A stretch of DNA of 64,000 nt from Wocania ichthyoenteri Th78 (lineage in GTDB: Bacteria; Bacteroidota; Bacteroidia; Flavobacteriales; Flavobacteriaceae), in contig NZ_KN525716.1 in the NCBI RefSeq assembly GCF_000789235.1, positions 2,958,100-3,022,099 of the forward strand. The letters are read 5' to 3'. The notes under the pieces are model-generated. The model was not told where the DNA came from. It saw nothing but the letters and a program-made list of their open reading frames with translations, and did not search any database. A program made the translations under genes and the position numbers. Shown here one piece after another: positions 8,305-17,748 of the stretch. Every line of letters begins with the position of its first letter. The first letter of the stretch is position 1.

Positions 8305-10680
8305 CTATTTCAGTTTTCTTCCTAAAAAATTAGTGCAAATGGTAGTAAATACTACAATGCTTATAGAACTTAAAGGCATTAATATGGCCGCAACTACTGG
8401 AGCTAATTGCCCTGTCACTGCGAAATAAAGTCCAATAATGTTATAAATGAATGACAACACGAAACTCCATTTTATAATTTTTATAGCTGATTTAGAAACC
8501 TTTATATAATTAAATAATTGGTTGAATTTTGAAGCATCTAAAATAGCATCGCAAGCTGGAGAAAATACATTAACGTTTTCAGAAATGGCAATACCAACAT
8601 TGCTTTGCGCTAAGGCACCAGCATCGTTTAATCCGTCGCCAATCATTAAAACATTTGCACCTTCAGTTTGATGGTATTTTATATACTCTAATTTATCTTC
8701 TGGTTTTTGATTAAATAACAATTTGGTTTTTGTTGGTAGTAATTTAGTTAAATTGTCTTTTTCACCTGCATTATCGCCAGAAAGAATCACCAAATCGTAA
8801 CCCTTTTTTAGGGTGTTAAACAATTGTGATAAGCCTTTTCTATAAGCATTATAAAATGTGAATTTTCCTTTATACTTGTTGTTAGTGCTAACGTGTACGG
8901 TGGTGTTTAATGCTGCTGTATCTGCAGTATAACCAACAAAAGGCGCAGAACCTACCTTTATATACTCTTGATTGTATTTAGCTTCAATACCTTTGCCTAA
9001 ATGTTCCTCAAAAGTGTCTAATGATACAACATTATGTTCACTTAAAACTTCGTATAACGACCTGCTTAACGGATGATTAGAACCTCGCAACGTACTTTTT
9101 AAAAGCGATTCTTCAGTCAATGAAAGTGCTTCGCCTTCATAATTAATAGACATTTCTTTGTTTACCGTTATCGTTCCTGTTTTATCAAAAATGATAGTAT
9201 TTATTTTTGCTAATTGTTCAATAACACTAGCGTTTTTTAAATAGAATTTCTTCTTCCCTAAAATGCGTAAAATATTTCCAAAAGTAAAAGGCGCAGACAG
9301 TGCAATAGCACACGGACAAGCAATAATTAAAACTGACGTAAAAACGTTTAATGCTTTGCTAGAATCTACAATTAACCAATACGAAGTGGCAACCAAAGCA
9401 ATTAATAAAATAGTGATTGTAAAGCGTTTACTAATGCTATTTGTAATGTTTGTAAAAGCCAATTCTTTGTCGGTTTTAAACACATCGTTACTCCAAAGTT
9501 GTGTGAGGTAACTTTGCTCAACAGATTTTAAAACATCAACTTCAATAGTGCCATTAAGTTGTTTGCCGCCAGCAAAAAGTTTGTCTCCAGATAGTTTAGA
9601 AACTGTTTTAGATTCACCTGTAACAAAACTATAATCAATCCGTGCATTCCCTTTTATTAAAATACAATCCACGGGAATTAATTCTTCGTTTCTAATAAGT
9701 AATCGGTCGCCTTTTTTAATATCGTAAACTTGGGTCGCTTCTTCTTTACCTTCAGATGTTATTTTTGTAATCCCAATCGGGAAATACGATTTATAATCAC
9801 GCTCAAAAGATAAAAACGAATAGGTTTTCTGTTGAAAAAATTTACCGAGTAACAAAAAGAAAATAAGTCCAGTTAAGCTATCAAAAAAGCCTGAACCTAT
9901 ATCGAGCATGATTTCAACGGAGCTCCTTAAAAATAATACCAAAACCCCTAGTACAATGGGAATATCAATATTTAAAATTTTAGAACGCAAACCTTTATAT
10001 GCCGAAATAAAATATCCTTGAGCCGAGTAAAAAACAACTGGTACCGAAAAGGCAAACATAAGCCATCTAAAAAGGTGTTTGTATTGTTCTATCCAAAATT
10101 CGCCAACTTCAAAATACTCGGGAAATGACAAAAACATCACGTTTCCAAAAGCAAAACCGGCAACACCTAATTTATAAATCAGCGATCGGTCAATTTCTTT
10201 TTTGCCAACGCTATAATCGTCTAAACTTATATAAGGCTCATAGCCAATACTGCTAAGTAACGTAACCAGATTTTTTAATGTAATCGATTTAGAATTAAAA
10301 GAAACTCGAACAGTTTTTTTTCCAAAATTAACTATGGACGAACTTACTGAGCTATTTAATTTATTCAAATTTTCTAGAATCCAAATACAAGAACTGCAAT
10401 GAATATTTGGGATGTATAAACTAATAATTTGTACTTCATCATCATTAAATTCTAATAACTGTTCTATGATTTTTGAGTTTTCTAAAAAGTCGTATTTACC
10501 CTCAATGTCTTTTGGTGTTGTACCAGGAGCTTGTTGTAAGTCGTAATAACAAGTTAAATCGTTTGTAGAAAAAATTTCGTAAACCGTTTTGCAACCATTA
10601 CAGCAAAACGATTTGTCATCAAATGTAATTTTAGAGAAAGCAGCATCTAAACCACAATGAAAACATGTGTTTTTATTCAT
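8305..10680 (-). CDS. ccoI: cbb3-type copper P1B-ATPase CcoI (FixI)
   Basis: CcoI exports copper needed for cbb3 maturation. The 791-residue protein has an N-terminal cysteine-rich motif (CFHCGLDAAF...CCNGCKTVYEIF, 5-40), a heavy-metal-associated domain with NIHCSSCIWILENL, about eight membrane helices, the metal site C455-P-C457, the phosphorylated aspartate in D499-KTGT, and the GDGLNDAGAL hinge. The double-cysteine N-terminus is typical of FixI-like pumps. It stands first in the minus-strand cco run, divergent from the fnr-like gene, with its own predicted Fnr-type promoter. Confidence 0.95.
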   Translation of the reverse strand: MNKNTCFHCGLDAAFSKITFDDKSFCCNGCKTVYEIFSTNDLTCYYDLQQAPGTTPKDIEGKYDFLENSKIIEQLLEFNDDEVQIISLYIPNIHCSSCIWILENLNKLNSSVSSSIVNFGKKTVRVSFNSKSITLKNLVTLLSSIGYEPYISLDDYSVGKKEIDRSLIYKLGVAGFAFGNVMFLSFPEYFEVGEFWIEQYKHLFRWLMFAFSVPVVFYSAQGYFISAYKGLRSKILNIDIPIVLGVLVLFLRSSVEIMLDIGSGFFDSLTGLIFFLLLGKFFQQKTYSFLSFERDYKSYFPIGITKITSEGKEEATQVYDIKKGDRLLIRNEELIPVDCILIKGNARIDYSFVTGESKTVSKLSGDKLFAGGKQLNGTIEVDVLKSVEQSYLTQLWSNDVFKTDKELAFTNITNSISKRFTITILLIALVATSYWLIVDSSKALNVFTSVLIIACPCAIALSAPFTFGNILRILGKKKFYLKNASVIEQLAKINTIIFDKTGTITVNKEMSINYEGEALSLTEESLLKSTLRGSNHPLSRSLYEVLSEHNVVSLDTFEEHLGKGIEAKYNQEYIKVGSAPFVGYTADTAALNTTVHVSTNNKYKGKFTFYNAYRKGLSQLFNTLKKGYDLVILSGDNAGEKDNLTKLLPTKTKLLFNQKPEDKLEYIKYHQTEGANVLMIGDGLNDAGALAQSNVGIAISENVNVFSPACDAILDASKFNQLFNYIKVSKSAIKIIKWSFVLSFIYNIIGLYFAVTGQLAPVVAAILMPLSSISIVVFTTICTNFLGRKLK

Positions 10681-10705
10681 TTTATTTGCTCATTTATACC
10701 TTTTG

Positions 10706-10752
10706 CAAAGGTTAAAAGTTAGTGAAAGTTTTAATATGATATTTGTCATGTT
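10706..10752 (-). promoter_or_regulatory. Fnr/Crp-type activated promoter of ccoI
   Basis: AATATGA-N6-TCATGTT (10733-10752) has a TGA-N6-TCA core and one mismatch in its 7-bp arms. On the minus strand AACCTTTG at 10706-10713 fits TAnnTTTG with one mismatch. The centre-to-centre distance is 33 bp, the same as at the ccoS promoter. The site also lies about 45 bp before the fnr-like start and could influence that gene, but no good plus-strand -7 box was seen. Confidence 0.65.
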
Positions 10753-10786
10753 TTCTTTATTTTTACAAAAACACCAATTATTTATT

Positions 10787-11464
10787 ATGGGTAAGTGTGA
10801 GCAATGCATTGTTAAACAATTCAATTCACTTAAAGCATTGACTAAAGATGAGTTAGTTCGTATTTCTAGTTGTAAAACATCTATGATTATTAAAAAAGGA
10901 GATGTTATTTTTGAAGAAGGTGAAACGTTAAATGGCGTTTATTGTGTTAAAGATGGTATTTGTAAACTATCAAAATTAAGTGCCAATGGTAAAGATCAAA
11001 TTGTAAAAATGGTTGTTAAAGGTCAACTGTTGGGACAACGATCTCTTATTTCTGATGAGAGTTCTAATTTACAGGCAGTAGCTTTAAATGATATGGAGGT
11101 TTGTTTTATCCCTAAAAGCGAAATTATTAACGATTTACAAAGTAATTCAAAATTTTCGTTTGAAGTATTAAAAGAAATGGCTCATGATTTAAAAGAAGCC
11201 GACGATGTTATAGTAAATATGGCTCAAAAATCTGTGAGACAACGTCTAGCTGAAGCATTGGTTTATATACATGATAGTTTTGGTACAAACCCTGATGGAA
11301 CTTTAAGTATTTTACTTTCTCGAGAAGATTTTGCAAATATAGTTGGAACAGCTACAGAATCTGCGATTCGTGTGCTATCTCAATTTAAAAAAGAAGGATT
11401 AATAGCTACTGTAGGTAAGCAAATAAAAATTGAAAATATAGACGCACTTAAGCGCGTAGAATAA
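10787..11464 (+). CDS. Crp/Fnr family transcriptional regulator
   Basis: Start chosen at the ATG giving MGKCEQCIVKQFNSL (225 aa), because the family begins near there; a longer open frame upstream has no family similarity. Residues ~20-140 are a cyclic-nucleotide-binding-type barrel, and ~160-225 a winged helix with recognition helix TESAIRVLSQF, whose Glu and Arg are the residues that read TGA half-sites in Crp/Fnr. There is an N-terminal CxxC (C4, C7) plus C29, C53 and C59, which suggests an iron-sulfur or redox sensor, though the spacing is not that of E. coli Fnr. Divergent from ccoI, it is the likely oxygen regulator of the cco genes. Confidence 0.88.
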   Translation: MGKCEQCIVKQFNSLKALTKDELVRISSCKTSMIIKKGDVIFEEGETLNGVYCVKDGICKLSKLSANGKDQIVKMVVKGQLLGQRSLISDESSNLQAVALNDMEVCFIPKSEIINDLQSNSKFSFEVLKEMAHDLKEADDVIVNMAQKSVRQRLAEALVYIHDSFGTNPDGTLSILLSREDFANIVGTATESAIRVLSQFKKEGLIATVGKQIKIENIDALKRVE

Positions 11465-11466
11465 TA

Positions 11467-11506
11467 AAAAAGGTGCTGTCTTAAATATAAAAGACAGCAC
11501 CTTTTT
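11467..11506 (+). terminator. Rho-independent terminator of the fnr-like gene
   Basis: AAAAAGGTGCTGTCTT and AAGACAGCACCTTTTT form a perfect 16-bp stem with an 8-nt loop, starting 3 bp after the stop codon. It is near symmetrical and may also stop transcripts from the right. Confidence 0.93.
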
Positions 11507-11564
11507 GTTAAGATTTTTTAAACATAAAATCCTTTAAGTGTGAAAATAGAACAGTTTTTTTCTG

Positions 11565-14500
11565 TTAATTCAATTTAAATGATTTTGTTGTTTTAAACGG
11601 TGATGATTTTATAGCTTCCATCTCGTTTTTATAGGTTTCCCAATCTTCATTAAAAAAGGCATTGGTTTTATCTAAGCCATCTTTTAAAGTATTTTTAGCA
11701 TGTTCTATCAACGTGTTTTCTGTTGCCGTTAGTCCATTTTGTCTAGATCTAATATAGCTATTTGCTAAACTTATACGTTGGCTAATATTAACTTTTGGAT
11801 TTCGTGTAATGCCTTGGCGTTTATCTTCTTTTCCTAAATAGAGAGCAATTAATTCATCTATTTTCTTAATGATGTCTTTTGAAGCCTTTATTTCATATTT
11901 ATATTGTTCTTTATTTAATTTTTTAAGACTGGATTGATATTTTTTTGAAATGTCTTTACTTTCAACTAATTGTTTAACAGCATCAGCCATAAGTTGAGAT
12001 AGGCTTTCAATATGTTTTGAAGCAGTATAAACTTCATTAATATTAGTGATAGATTTGTTAAGTCGCGGATCGCTTTTAACAGTAATCATTTCTTCTGAAG
12101 TTTGATCTCCGAAGTGCATAACAATCTTATATGTACCAGGTTTTACCTGTACGCCACCGTTTTCTCTGTTACTTTTTCTAATGGTTCTCGATGCTCTATC
12201 TGGGCCTTTTTCATCCATATACCAAGTCCATTTATGTATACCACTTTCTTTTGGCGCTTTTTGTTTTAAAGTTCTTATTAAACGATCGCCATCATAAATT
12301 TTCATAGTTAACGAATCCCACTTTACTTTCGTTACGTCTTTTTCAGAAGAATCATTTTCTTCTTCCTTTTCATCTTTTTCATCATTATTAGACGCTTCTT
12401 TTTCATCAACCGTTACATAATACGACATTTGAGCACCACTCTTTCTATTTTCACCATGATACAAAGCATCACCACCAAATCTGCTTCCTGTGGGTTGTTG
12501 ATAGGCAGCTTGATAGGCGACAGGAGGTGAGAATAATTCTAATTTTTTACTTAAAAGTTGATTGTTTTTTGCTAGGGCTCGTAACGGACGAATATCATCT
12601 AAAACCCAAGCGGCACGACCAAAAGTGCCTATAATTAAATCGTGTTCTCGTGGATGGATAATCAAATCTTTTACTGAAACCGTTGGGAAGCCTTCAGTCC
12701 ATTTTATCCATTTTTCACCTGCATTAAGTGAGATATATAAGCCATCATCTGTTCCTAAAAAAAGAAGGTTTGGTTCTTGAATATCTTCAATAATTGATAA
12801 TGTGTAGCTTTCAACATCATTTGCATCAATAATACGTGTCCAAGTTTTACCGTAATCTTTGGTCCTGTATGCATAAGGTGTGTAATTAAAACGTCTGTAA
12901 TCATTAGCAATTAAAAGCGCTTCACCTTTATTTTTATTTGAAGCTTTTATTTGTGGAATCCAGCTTCCTGCTGGTAACCCTTTTATATTTTTGGTGACAT
13001 CTATATAGGTTTGTCCGCCATTTTGAGTAACATGTACACGACCATCATCTGTACCAATCCAAAGCATATCCCTTTCTATTGGCGATGGTTCAATAACTAA
13101 AATAGTACAATGGTTTTCTGCACCTGTAGCATCTATGGTTAATCCGCCACTTTCACTTTGCTTTAGTTTTTCAGGATTGTTAGTTGTTAAGTCATCTGAA
13201 ATAAGTTTCCATGTTAATCCTTTATCAGTCGATTTATGTACAAATTGACTACCAAAATATAAAGTACTACTATCAAAAGGATCGATACTTATGGCTGAAT
13301 TCCAGTTGAAACGAAGCTTAACATCGGCATTAGGATGTGTTGGTTTTACTGTATAATTATTTCCAGTTTCAGCATCATAACGACTTACATAACCTTGTTG
13401 ACTCATCGTCCAACCAAAACGCGAATCTTCTTTATCAGGAACGACATCAAATCCATCACCAAAGCTAATTTCTTGCCAATAAGAATTTCGAATACCTTGC
13501 GCTTTCCAAACATAAGCTGGACCTTTCCACGAGCCATTATCTTGCATGCCGCCGTAAACATTGTATGGAATATCGTTGTCTACATTAATGTGATAAAACT
13601 GAGCTACTGGAAGGTTGCCAATAAATCGCCACGATTTACCACCATCTTTTGTAATGTTAAGTCCGCCATCATTTCCATCAATCATGAAATTTCCGTTATT
13701 AGGATGAATCCACCACGCATGATGATCTGGGTGCACACCATTATCTACACCATAAGCAGGCATAAGTTGTGTGAAATTCTTGCCACCATCTTCCGAAACA
13801 TTAACATATGTATAAATGGAATACACTCGATTTTCATTTTGTGAATCGACATAAATTTCAGAATAATAAAACGGACGATTACCAATATCGTCTTTATCGT
13901 TTATTTTTTTCCATTTAAAACCGCCGTCTTCACTTTTATAAAGTGCATTTTTTTTAGCTTCAACTAACGCATAAACAATATTTGGTTTGTTTGCTGCTAT
14001 GGCAACACCAATACGTCCTAAATTACCTTTTGGTAAACCATCTTCGTCTGTGATTTTTTTCCATGTTTTTCCGCCGTCATGTGTCATATGTAAACCAGAA
14101 CCTTCGCCACCAGAATTAAAAAACCACGGGTCGCGTTTATGCTCCCATACGGCTGCAATTAATTTATTAGGATTTGTTGGATCCATCACTAAATCTGCAG
14201 CACCAGTTTTATTGTTTACAAAAAGAATTTTGTTCCAAGTTTGACCACCATCAGTCGTTTTAAAAACACCGCGTTCTGGATGTTCTCCCCAAGGCGAGCC
14301 AATTGCAGCGACATATACAACATCAGGATTTGTTGGATCGATAATAACACGATGAATATGGCGTGTGTTTTCTAAACCCATTGATTTCCATGATTTGCCA
14401 CCATCAAGAGAGCGAAATATACCATAACCACCATTTAAACTGTTTCTTGGATTACCTTCGCCTGTTCCAACCCAAATAACACTAGGATTAGATTGTTGAA

Positions 14501-14774
14501 TGGCAACAGCACCAATAGATGCCGTTACTTCCTTATCAAAAACAGGGTTCCAAGTTATACCTCCAGAAGTTGATTTCCAAAGTCCGCCAGAAGCGGTACC
14601 AACATACATAACATCTGGGTTTTTATGAACCACATCAATTGCAGTAACACGACCAGACATTCCTCCAGGACCAATATTGCGTGGATGCATATTTTTTAAT
14701 AAATCCATTGAAAAATTTTGTGCAGAAATGATTGTAATGCAGGATAGCATTGCTAAGGATATGAGTTTTTTCAT
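11565..14774 (-). CDS. Secreted VPS10/BNR-type beta-propeller protein
   Basis: Start chosen at the ATG of MKKLISLAMLSCITIISAQ, a signal peptide; the frame extends four codons further only through a TTG. The ~1069-residue protein is built of sialidase-like BNR/Asp-box repeats (SxDGGxxW forms such as SLDGGKSW, TTDGGQTW, SEDGGFKWK, TKDGGKSW) spread over roughly residues 25-730. This marks it as a WD40/YVTN/BNR-like, sortilin-type double propeller. A C-terminal region with an acidic stretch (about 800-820) and a helical tail follows. Such proteins are common and mostly uncharacterised exported proteins of Bacteroidota; a hydrolase role is not shown by the sequence. It stands alone, separated from its neighbours. 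Confidence 0.85.
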   Translation of the reverse strand: MKKLISLAMLSCITIISAQNFSMDLLKNMHPRNIGPGGMSGRVTAIDVVHKNPDVMYVGTASGGLWKSTSGGITWNPVFDKEVTASIGAVAIQQSNPSVIWVGTGEGNPRNSLNGGYGIFRSLDGGKSWKSMGLENTRHIHRVIIDPTNPDVVYVAAIGSPWGEHPERGVFKTTDGGQTWNKILFVNNKTGAADLVMDPTNPNKLIAAVWEHKRDPWFFNSGGEGSGLHMTHDGGKTWKKITDEDGLPKGNLGRIGVAIAANKPNIVYALVEAKKNALYKSEDGGFKWKKINDKDDIGNRPFYYSEIYVDSQNENRVYSIYTYVNVSEDGGKNFTQLMPAYGVDNGVHPDHHAWWIHPNNGNFMIDGNDGGLNITKDGGKSWRFIGNLPVAQFYHINVDNDIPYNVYGGMQDNGSWKGPAYVWKAQGIRNSYWQEISFGDGFDVVPDKEDSRFGWTMSQQGYVSRYDAETGNNYTVKPTHPNADVKLRFNWNSAISIDPFDSSTLYFGSQFVHKSTDKGLTWKLISDDLTTNNPEKLKQSESGGLTIDATGAENHCTILVIEPSPIERDMLWIGTDDGRVHVTQNGGQTYIDVTKNIKGLPAGSWIPQIKASNKNKGEALLIANDYRRFNYTPYAYRTKDYGKTWTRIIDANDVESYTLSIIEDIQEPNLLFLGTDDGLYISLNAGEKWIKWTEGFPTVSVKDLIIHPREHDLIIGTFGRAAWVLDDIRPLRALAKNNQLLSKKLELFSPPVAYQAAYQQPTGSRFGGDALYHGENRKSGAQMSYYVTVDEKEASNNDEKDEKEEENDSSEKDVTKVKWDSLTMKIYDGDRLIRTLKQKAPKESGIHKWTWYMDEKGPDRASRTIRKSNRENGGVQVKPGTYKIVMHFGDQTSEEMITVKSDPRLNKSITNINEVYTASKHIESLSQLMADAVKQLVESKDISKKYQSSLKKLNKEQYKYEIKASKDIIKKIDELIALYLGKEDKRQGITRNPKVNISQRISLANSYIRSRQNGLTATENTLIEHAKNTLKDGLDKTNAFFNEDWETYKNEMEAIKSSPFKTTKSFKLN

Positions 14775-14844
14775 TGTGAAGTTCAATTAGTTAAATGAAG
14801 TTTTAAAGTTAATGAAAAGGAGTTAGATATTTCGTAATCTAATA

Positions 14845-15393
14845 TTAGCTCTTTATTTTTTTAATTTGTCGAGGTTTGAGCCATAACCAAAAACCGCTAA
14901 AAGAAAGGAGTATTAGTGCTAATGAAGTTACTGAAGAGTAAAAAAGTTTTATTGGTGTAGACTTGTTTTTAAATAGATAATCTAAAATAGATCCATCGTG
15001 AATCATCTCAATAATATCTGCTGTTCTTTGTTTTTCAGAAACTACTTGACCAGTATAGCAATCTATTTGTAACTCGGTAAAATGATTTTCAAACCTTACC
15101 TTAACAACACCTTTATTGGGTCTGTAATCAACTCTGTTAATCTCAGAGTTTAAGTTTAAAGCTTCAATGTGATTAATAGCATTTTTTGTAATTTTGTCTA
15201 AGGAAATTAAATGCTTATTGTTTAAAACTGCGGTTTGTGTTTTAGGCTTAAATTGTAATTGTTCTTTCCAAGTAAGAAGCAAACCAGTTACTCCTAGTAA
15301 AAACATAAATAAAACAAAGGGAACGGCAATAAAACGATGCAGTTTTCTGTAGATTCTTGATTGTTTTGCTAGTAATCTGGTTTTTGCCTTCAA
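14845..15393 (-). CDS. PepSY-type membrane protein
   Basis: The 182-residue product starts with a basic segment (RIYRKLHRF), then a membrane helix (about 24-45), a small PepSY-like extracytoplasmic domain (about 75-130) and a second C-terminal helix (about 150-172) ending WLWLKPRQIKK. This is the pattern of short PepSY-associated membrane proteins, often linked to iron or ferric reductase functions. No iron gene is adjacent, so the role is open. The start is TTG at 15393; no ATG precedes the first helix. Confidence 0.7.
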   Translation of the reverse strand: MKAKTRLLAKQSRIYRKLHRFIAVPFVLFMFLLGVTGLLLTWKEQLQFKPKTQTAVLNNKHLISLDKITKNAINHIEALNLNSEINRVDYRPNKGVVKVRFENHFTELQIDCYTGQVVSEKQRTADIIEMIHDGSILDYLFKNKSTPIKLFYSSVTSLALILLSFSGFWLWLKPRQIKKIKS

Positions 15394-15465
15394 ATGAATA
15401 TTTTAAACCGTCGAAAATAGGAAAATTAGATTATAACTATTCTTAAAAGGGTGTTAAGAAATCAA

Positions 15466-16038
15466 TTACCAATTACCTCTATCTTTAATGTTTGCATTAC
15501 AAAGTTTAATAATTTCTGTAATACGTTTTTCTCTTGTGGCTTCTCGTTTTGCTTGATTTAGCCAATATAAATAGCTTTTTCTGTATGAAGGCGCGAAGTT
15601 TTTATAGTTTTTAAAGGCTTCACTATTATTATCAAATTCAACTTGTAAATCCTTAGGGATTATACCCTTTTCAACCTCATCTAAAGCAGTCCAAGAACCG
15701 TTAGCTTTTGCTATTTCAATAGTTAGCAAACCACTTTTATGCATTGTTTTTTTAGCAGTTAATTCTTTAATATACTTTTTATTTAAAGCACTCCAAACAC
15801 TTTTCGGGTTTCTAGGAGTAAAGTATTGTCTGCGTTTTCCGTTGCCTAAACTTTTTACTGTAGAATCTATCCAACCATAACATAGCGCGACTTTTACAGC
15901 ATCTTCCCATCGCATAGAAGCTTCTTTGTTTTCAACTTTATAAAAGATTAAATAAACACCTTTTGTAGTACTATGATTTATGTGTAACCATTCACGCCAT
16001 TCAGTATCCGTTTTAAAATAAAGTTCAGGAAATTCCAT
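15466..16038 (-). CDS. YdeI/OmpD-associated family protein
   Basis: A 190-residue cytoplasmic protein carrying family motifs: WREWLHINHSTTKGVYLIFYK near the start, the segment WEDAVKVALCYGWIDS, a KRRQYFTPRNPKSVWSALNK motif, and the tail YRKSYLYWLNQAKREATREKRI. Members are annotated as YdeI/OmpD-associated or bacteriocin-protection proteins; the biochemical role is unknown. It lies 5 bp after the M1 peptidase frame on the same strand and is probably cotranscribed. Confidence 0.86.
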   Translation of the reverse strand: MEFPELYFKTDTEWREWLHINHSTTKGVYLIFYKVENKEASMRWEDAVKVALCYGWIDSTVKSLGNGKRRQYFTPRNPKSVWSALNKKYIKELTAKKTMHKSGLLTIEIAKANGSWTALDEVEKGIIPKDLQVEFDNNSEAFKNYKNFAPSYRKSYLYWLNQAKREATREKRITEIIKLCNANIKDRGNW

Positions 16039-16043
16039 AGAAA

Positions 16044-17696
16044 CTAAAGTTCTTTTACTTCTATATAAAAATCTCTATCAATACTAATTGGTGTTTTACT
16101 AGAAGGAACTTCCATGGTTTGCCATTCAGATTTTGGATAAATCCACTGTTCGTTATTTCCAATTTTTACTTGAATTGGCATATCAAAACCATCAACAATG
16201 TTTGTCCATCTATACTTTAAAGCCTTTTTATTATGAGAATATTCTAAAGTTGGAATTTTAGTAGTTCTTAAATACTGATTAAAAAATTCGGTTAAGTTGA
16301 TTCCCGTTTGTTTACTTATATAATCTTCAACTTGTTTTGTTGTTACTGTTTGATGGTAAAAAGTGGTGTTTAAACCACGTAAAATTTGTCGCCATTTTTC
16401 ATCATCTTCAATAAGTTGCCTTAAGGTGTGTAGCATGTTTGCACCTTTATAATACATGTCTGTACCTGAGCCTTTTTTATTTACATCGTAATATTTCCCA
16501 ATAATGGGTTTATCATTTGCTATATTTTTTCGAGTACCAATAACATAGTCTGCCGAGGCTTCTTTTCCGTAATAATAATCTAAAAATAAATTTTCTGAAT
16601 AGGCTGTAAAGCTTTCATGAATCCACATATCAGCAATATCTTTATTGGTAATATTATTGGCAAACCATTCGTGTCCTGCTTCATGTATAATAATAAAATC
16701 GAATTTTAAACCCCAACCTGTTCCAGATAAATCGTTACCTAAATATCCTTTTTTATATTGATTTCCATAAGTTACAGAGCTTTGATGTTCCATACCTAAA
16801 TAAGGCACTTCAACTAATTTAAAACTATCAGCATAAAAGGGGTATTGTCCGAACCAATGCTCAAAAGCTTTCATCATTTTAGGTGCATCTTTAAAATGTT
16901 CTTTGGCTTTTTCAAGATTATCGCGTAATACATAATAATCCATATTTAAGTTTCCTGCCATACCGTCGTATACTTCAGAAAAATTAACATAATCACCAAT
17001 ATTCATATTTACACCATAATTGTTTATAGGATTTTTTACAAACCAATGGAATGTTTTTGTATCACCAATTTGTTCAACAAGTCGTAATCTGCCATTAGAA
17101 ACATTCATTAAATCTTTAGGTACATTAACACTAATTAACATACTATCTACTTCATCGTACATGTGATCTTTATTAGGCCACCAAACGCTTGCACCTAAGC
17201 CTTGACACGATGTTGCTATAAAATGGTTCCCATTGTTGTCTTTTTTCCAAGAAACGCCACCATCCCAAGGAGCACGAATAGCTTCTTTAGGAATACCCTC
17301 GTAATAAACCGTTATGCTATTAATATCACCAATGTTTTGTTTGTCGATTAATGTAATAAAATGAGCGTTTCCATCATGATTTATATTTAATTCTTTACCA
17401 TTTTGAATTGCTTTTGTGAGCTTTAGAGGTGTTTGTAAATCTACCTGAATCACTGTATGACTATCTAAAACTTTATATTGAATGGTGTTTTTACCTCTAA
17501 TTGATTTTTCTTCAGGACTTACTTTTATATCTAAATGATAATAGGTTAAATCCCACCAAGCACGCTCAGGGGTAATACTTCCACGTAAGGTATCTTGTTT
17601 TGTGAAATGATGTTTTTCTGATAACAGTTCCTGAGCTTCAATAGAAATTGTGGAAAGCATTAAAAAAAACAAAAGTAGACGAAAGGTATAATTCAT
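16044..17696 (-). CDS. Secreted M1 family zinc metallopeptidase
   Basis: The 550-residue protein has an N-terminal signal peptide (to about residue 21, IEAQE). The zinc site is H338-EAGH342 with E361 nineteen residues on (WIHESFTAY), the gluzincin arrangement of M1 aminopeptidases. The M1 exopeptidase motif appears as GLEMEH-like LGMEHQSSVTYG near residue 300. The N-terminal beta domain (DLTYYHLDIKVSPEEKSIRG) is typical. The length is shorter than E. coli PepN because the C-terminal helical domain is missing, as is usual for this Bacteroidota subgroup. It probably degrades peptides in the periplasm or outside the cell. Confidence 0.92.
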   Translation of the reverse strand: MNYTFRLLLFFLMLSTISIEAQELLSEKHHFTKQDTLRGSITPERAWWDLTYYHLDIKVSPEEKSIRGKNTIQYKVLDSHTVIQVDLQTPLKLTKAIQNGKELNINHDGNAHFITLIDKQNIGDINSITVYYEGIPKEAIRAPWDGGVSWKKDNNGNHFIATSCQGLGASVWWPNKDHMYDEVDSMLISVNVPKDLMNVSNGRLRLVEQIGDTKTFHWFVKNPINNYGVNMNIGDYVNFSEVYDGMAGNLNMDYYVLRDNLEKAKEHFKDAPKMMKAFEHWFGQYPFYADSFKLVEVPYLGMEHQSSVTYGNQYKKGYLGNDLSGTGWGLKFDFIIIHEAGHEWFANNITNKDIADMWIHESFTAYSENLFLDYYYGKEASADYVIGTRKNIANDKPIIGKYYDVNKKGSGTDMYYKGANMLHTLRQLIEDDEKWRQILRGLNTTFYHQTVTTKQVEDYISKQTGINLTEFFNQYLRTTKIPTLEYSHNKKALKYRWTNIVDGFDMPIQVKIGNNEQWIYPKSEWQTMEVPSSKTPISIDRDFYIEVKEL

Positions 17697-17748
17697 TATT
17701 TTAAATTTTGCTTAAAATTAATTAAAAAGATGATTAAGTATGTGTTAA

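Noticed and set aside
8165-8428. Open frame of 87 codons covering the 93-bp repeat near ccoI
   Set aside because: It overlaps the end of ccoI on the other strand and consists mostly of the dispersed repeat. The similar frame at 38436-38726 arises for the same reason. No start signal or family match.
10667-10786. N-terminal extension of the Crp/Fnr gene
   Set aside because: It adds 40 residues without family similarity, overlaps the ccoI start and crosses the proposed Fnr site, so the ATG at 10787 was preferred.
13335-13844. Long plus-strand frame (169 codons) inside the BNR-propeller gene
   Set aside because: Shadow of the reverse strand, rich in Ile and Asn from codon reversal; the minus-strand gene has clear Asp-box repeats across the same interval.
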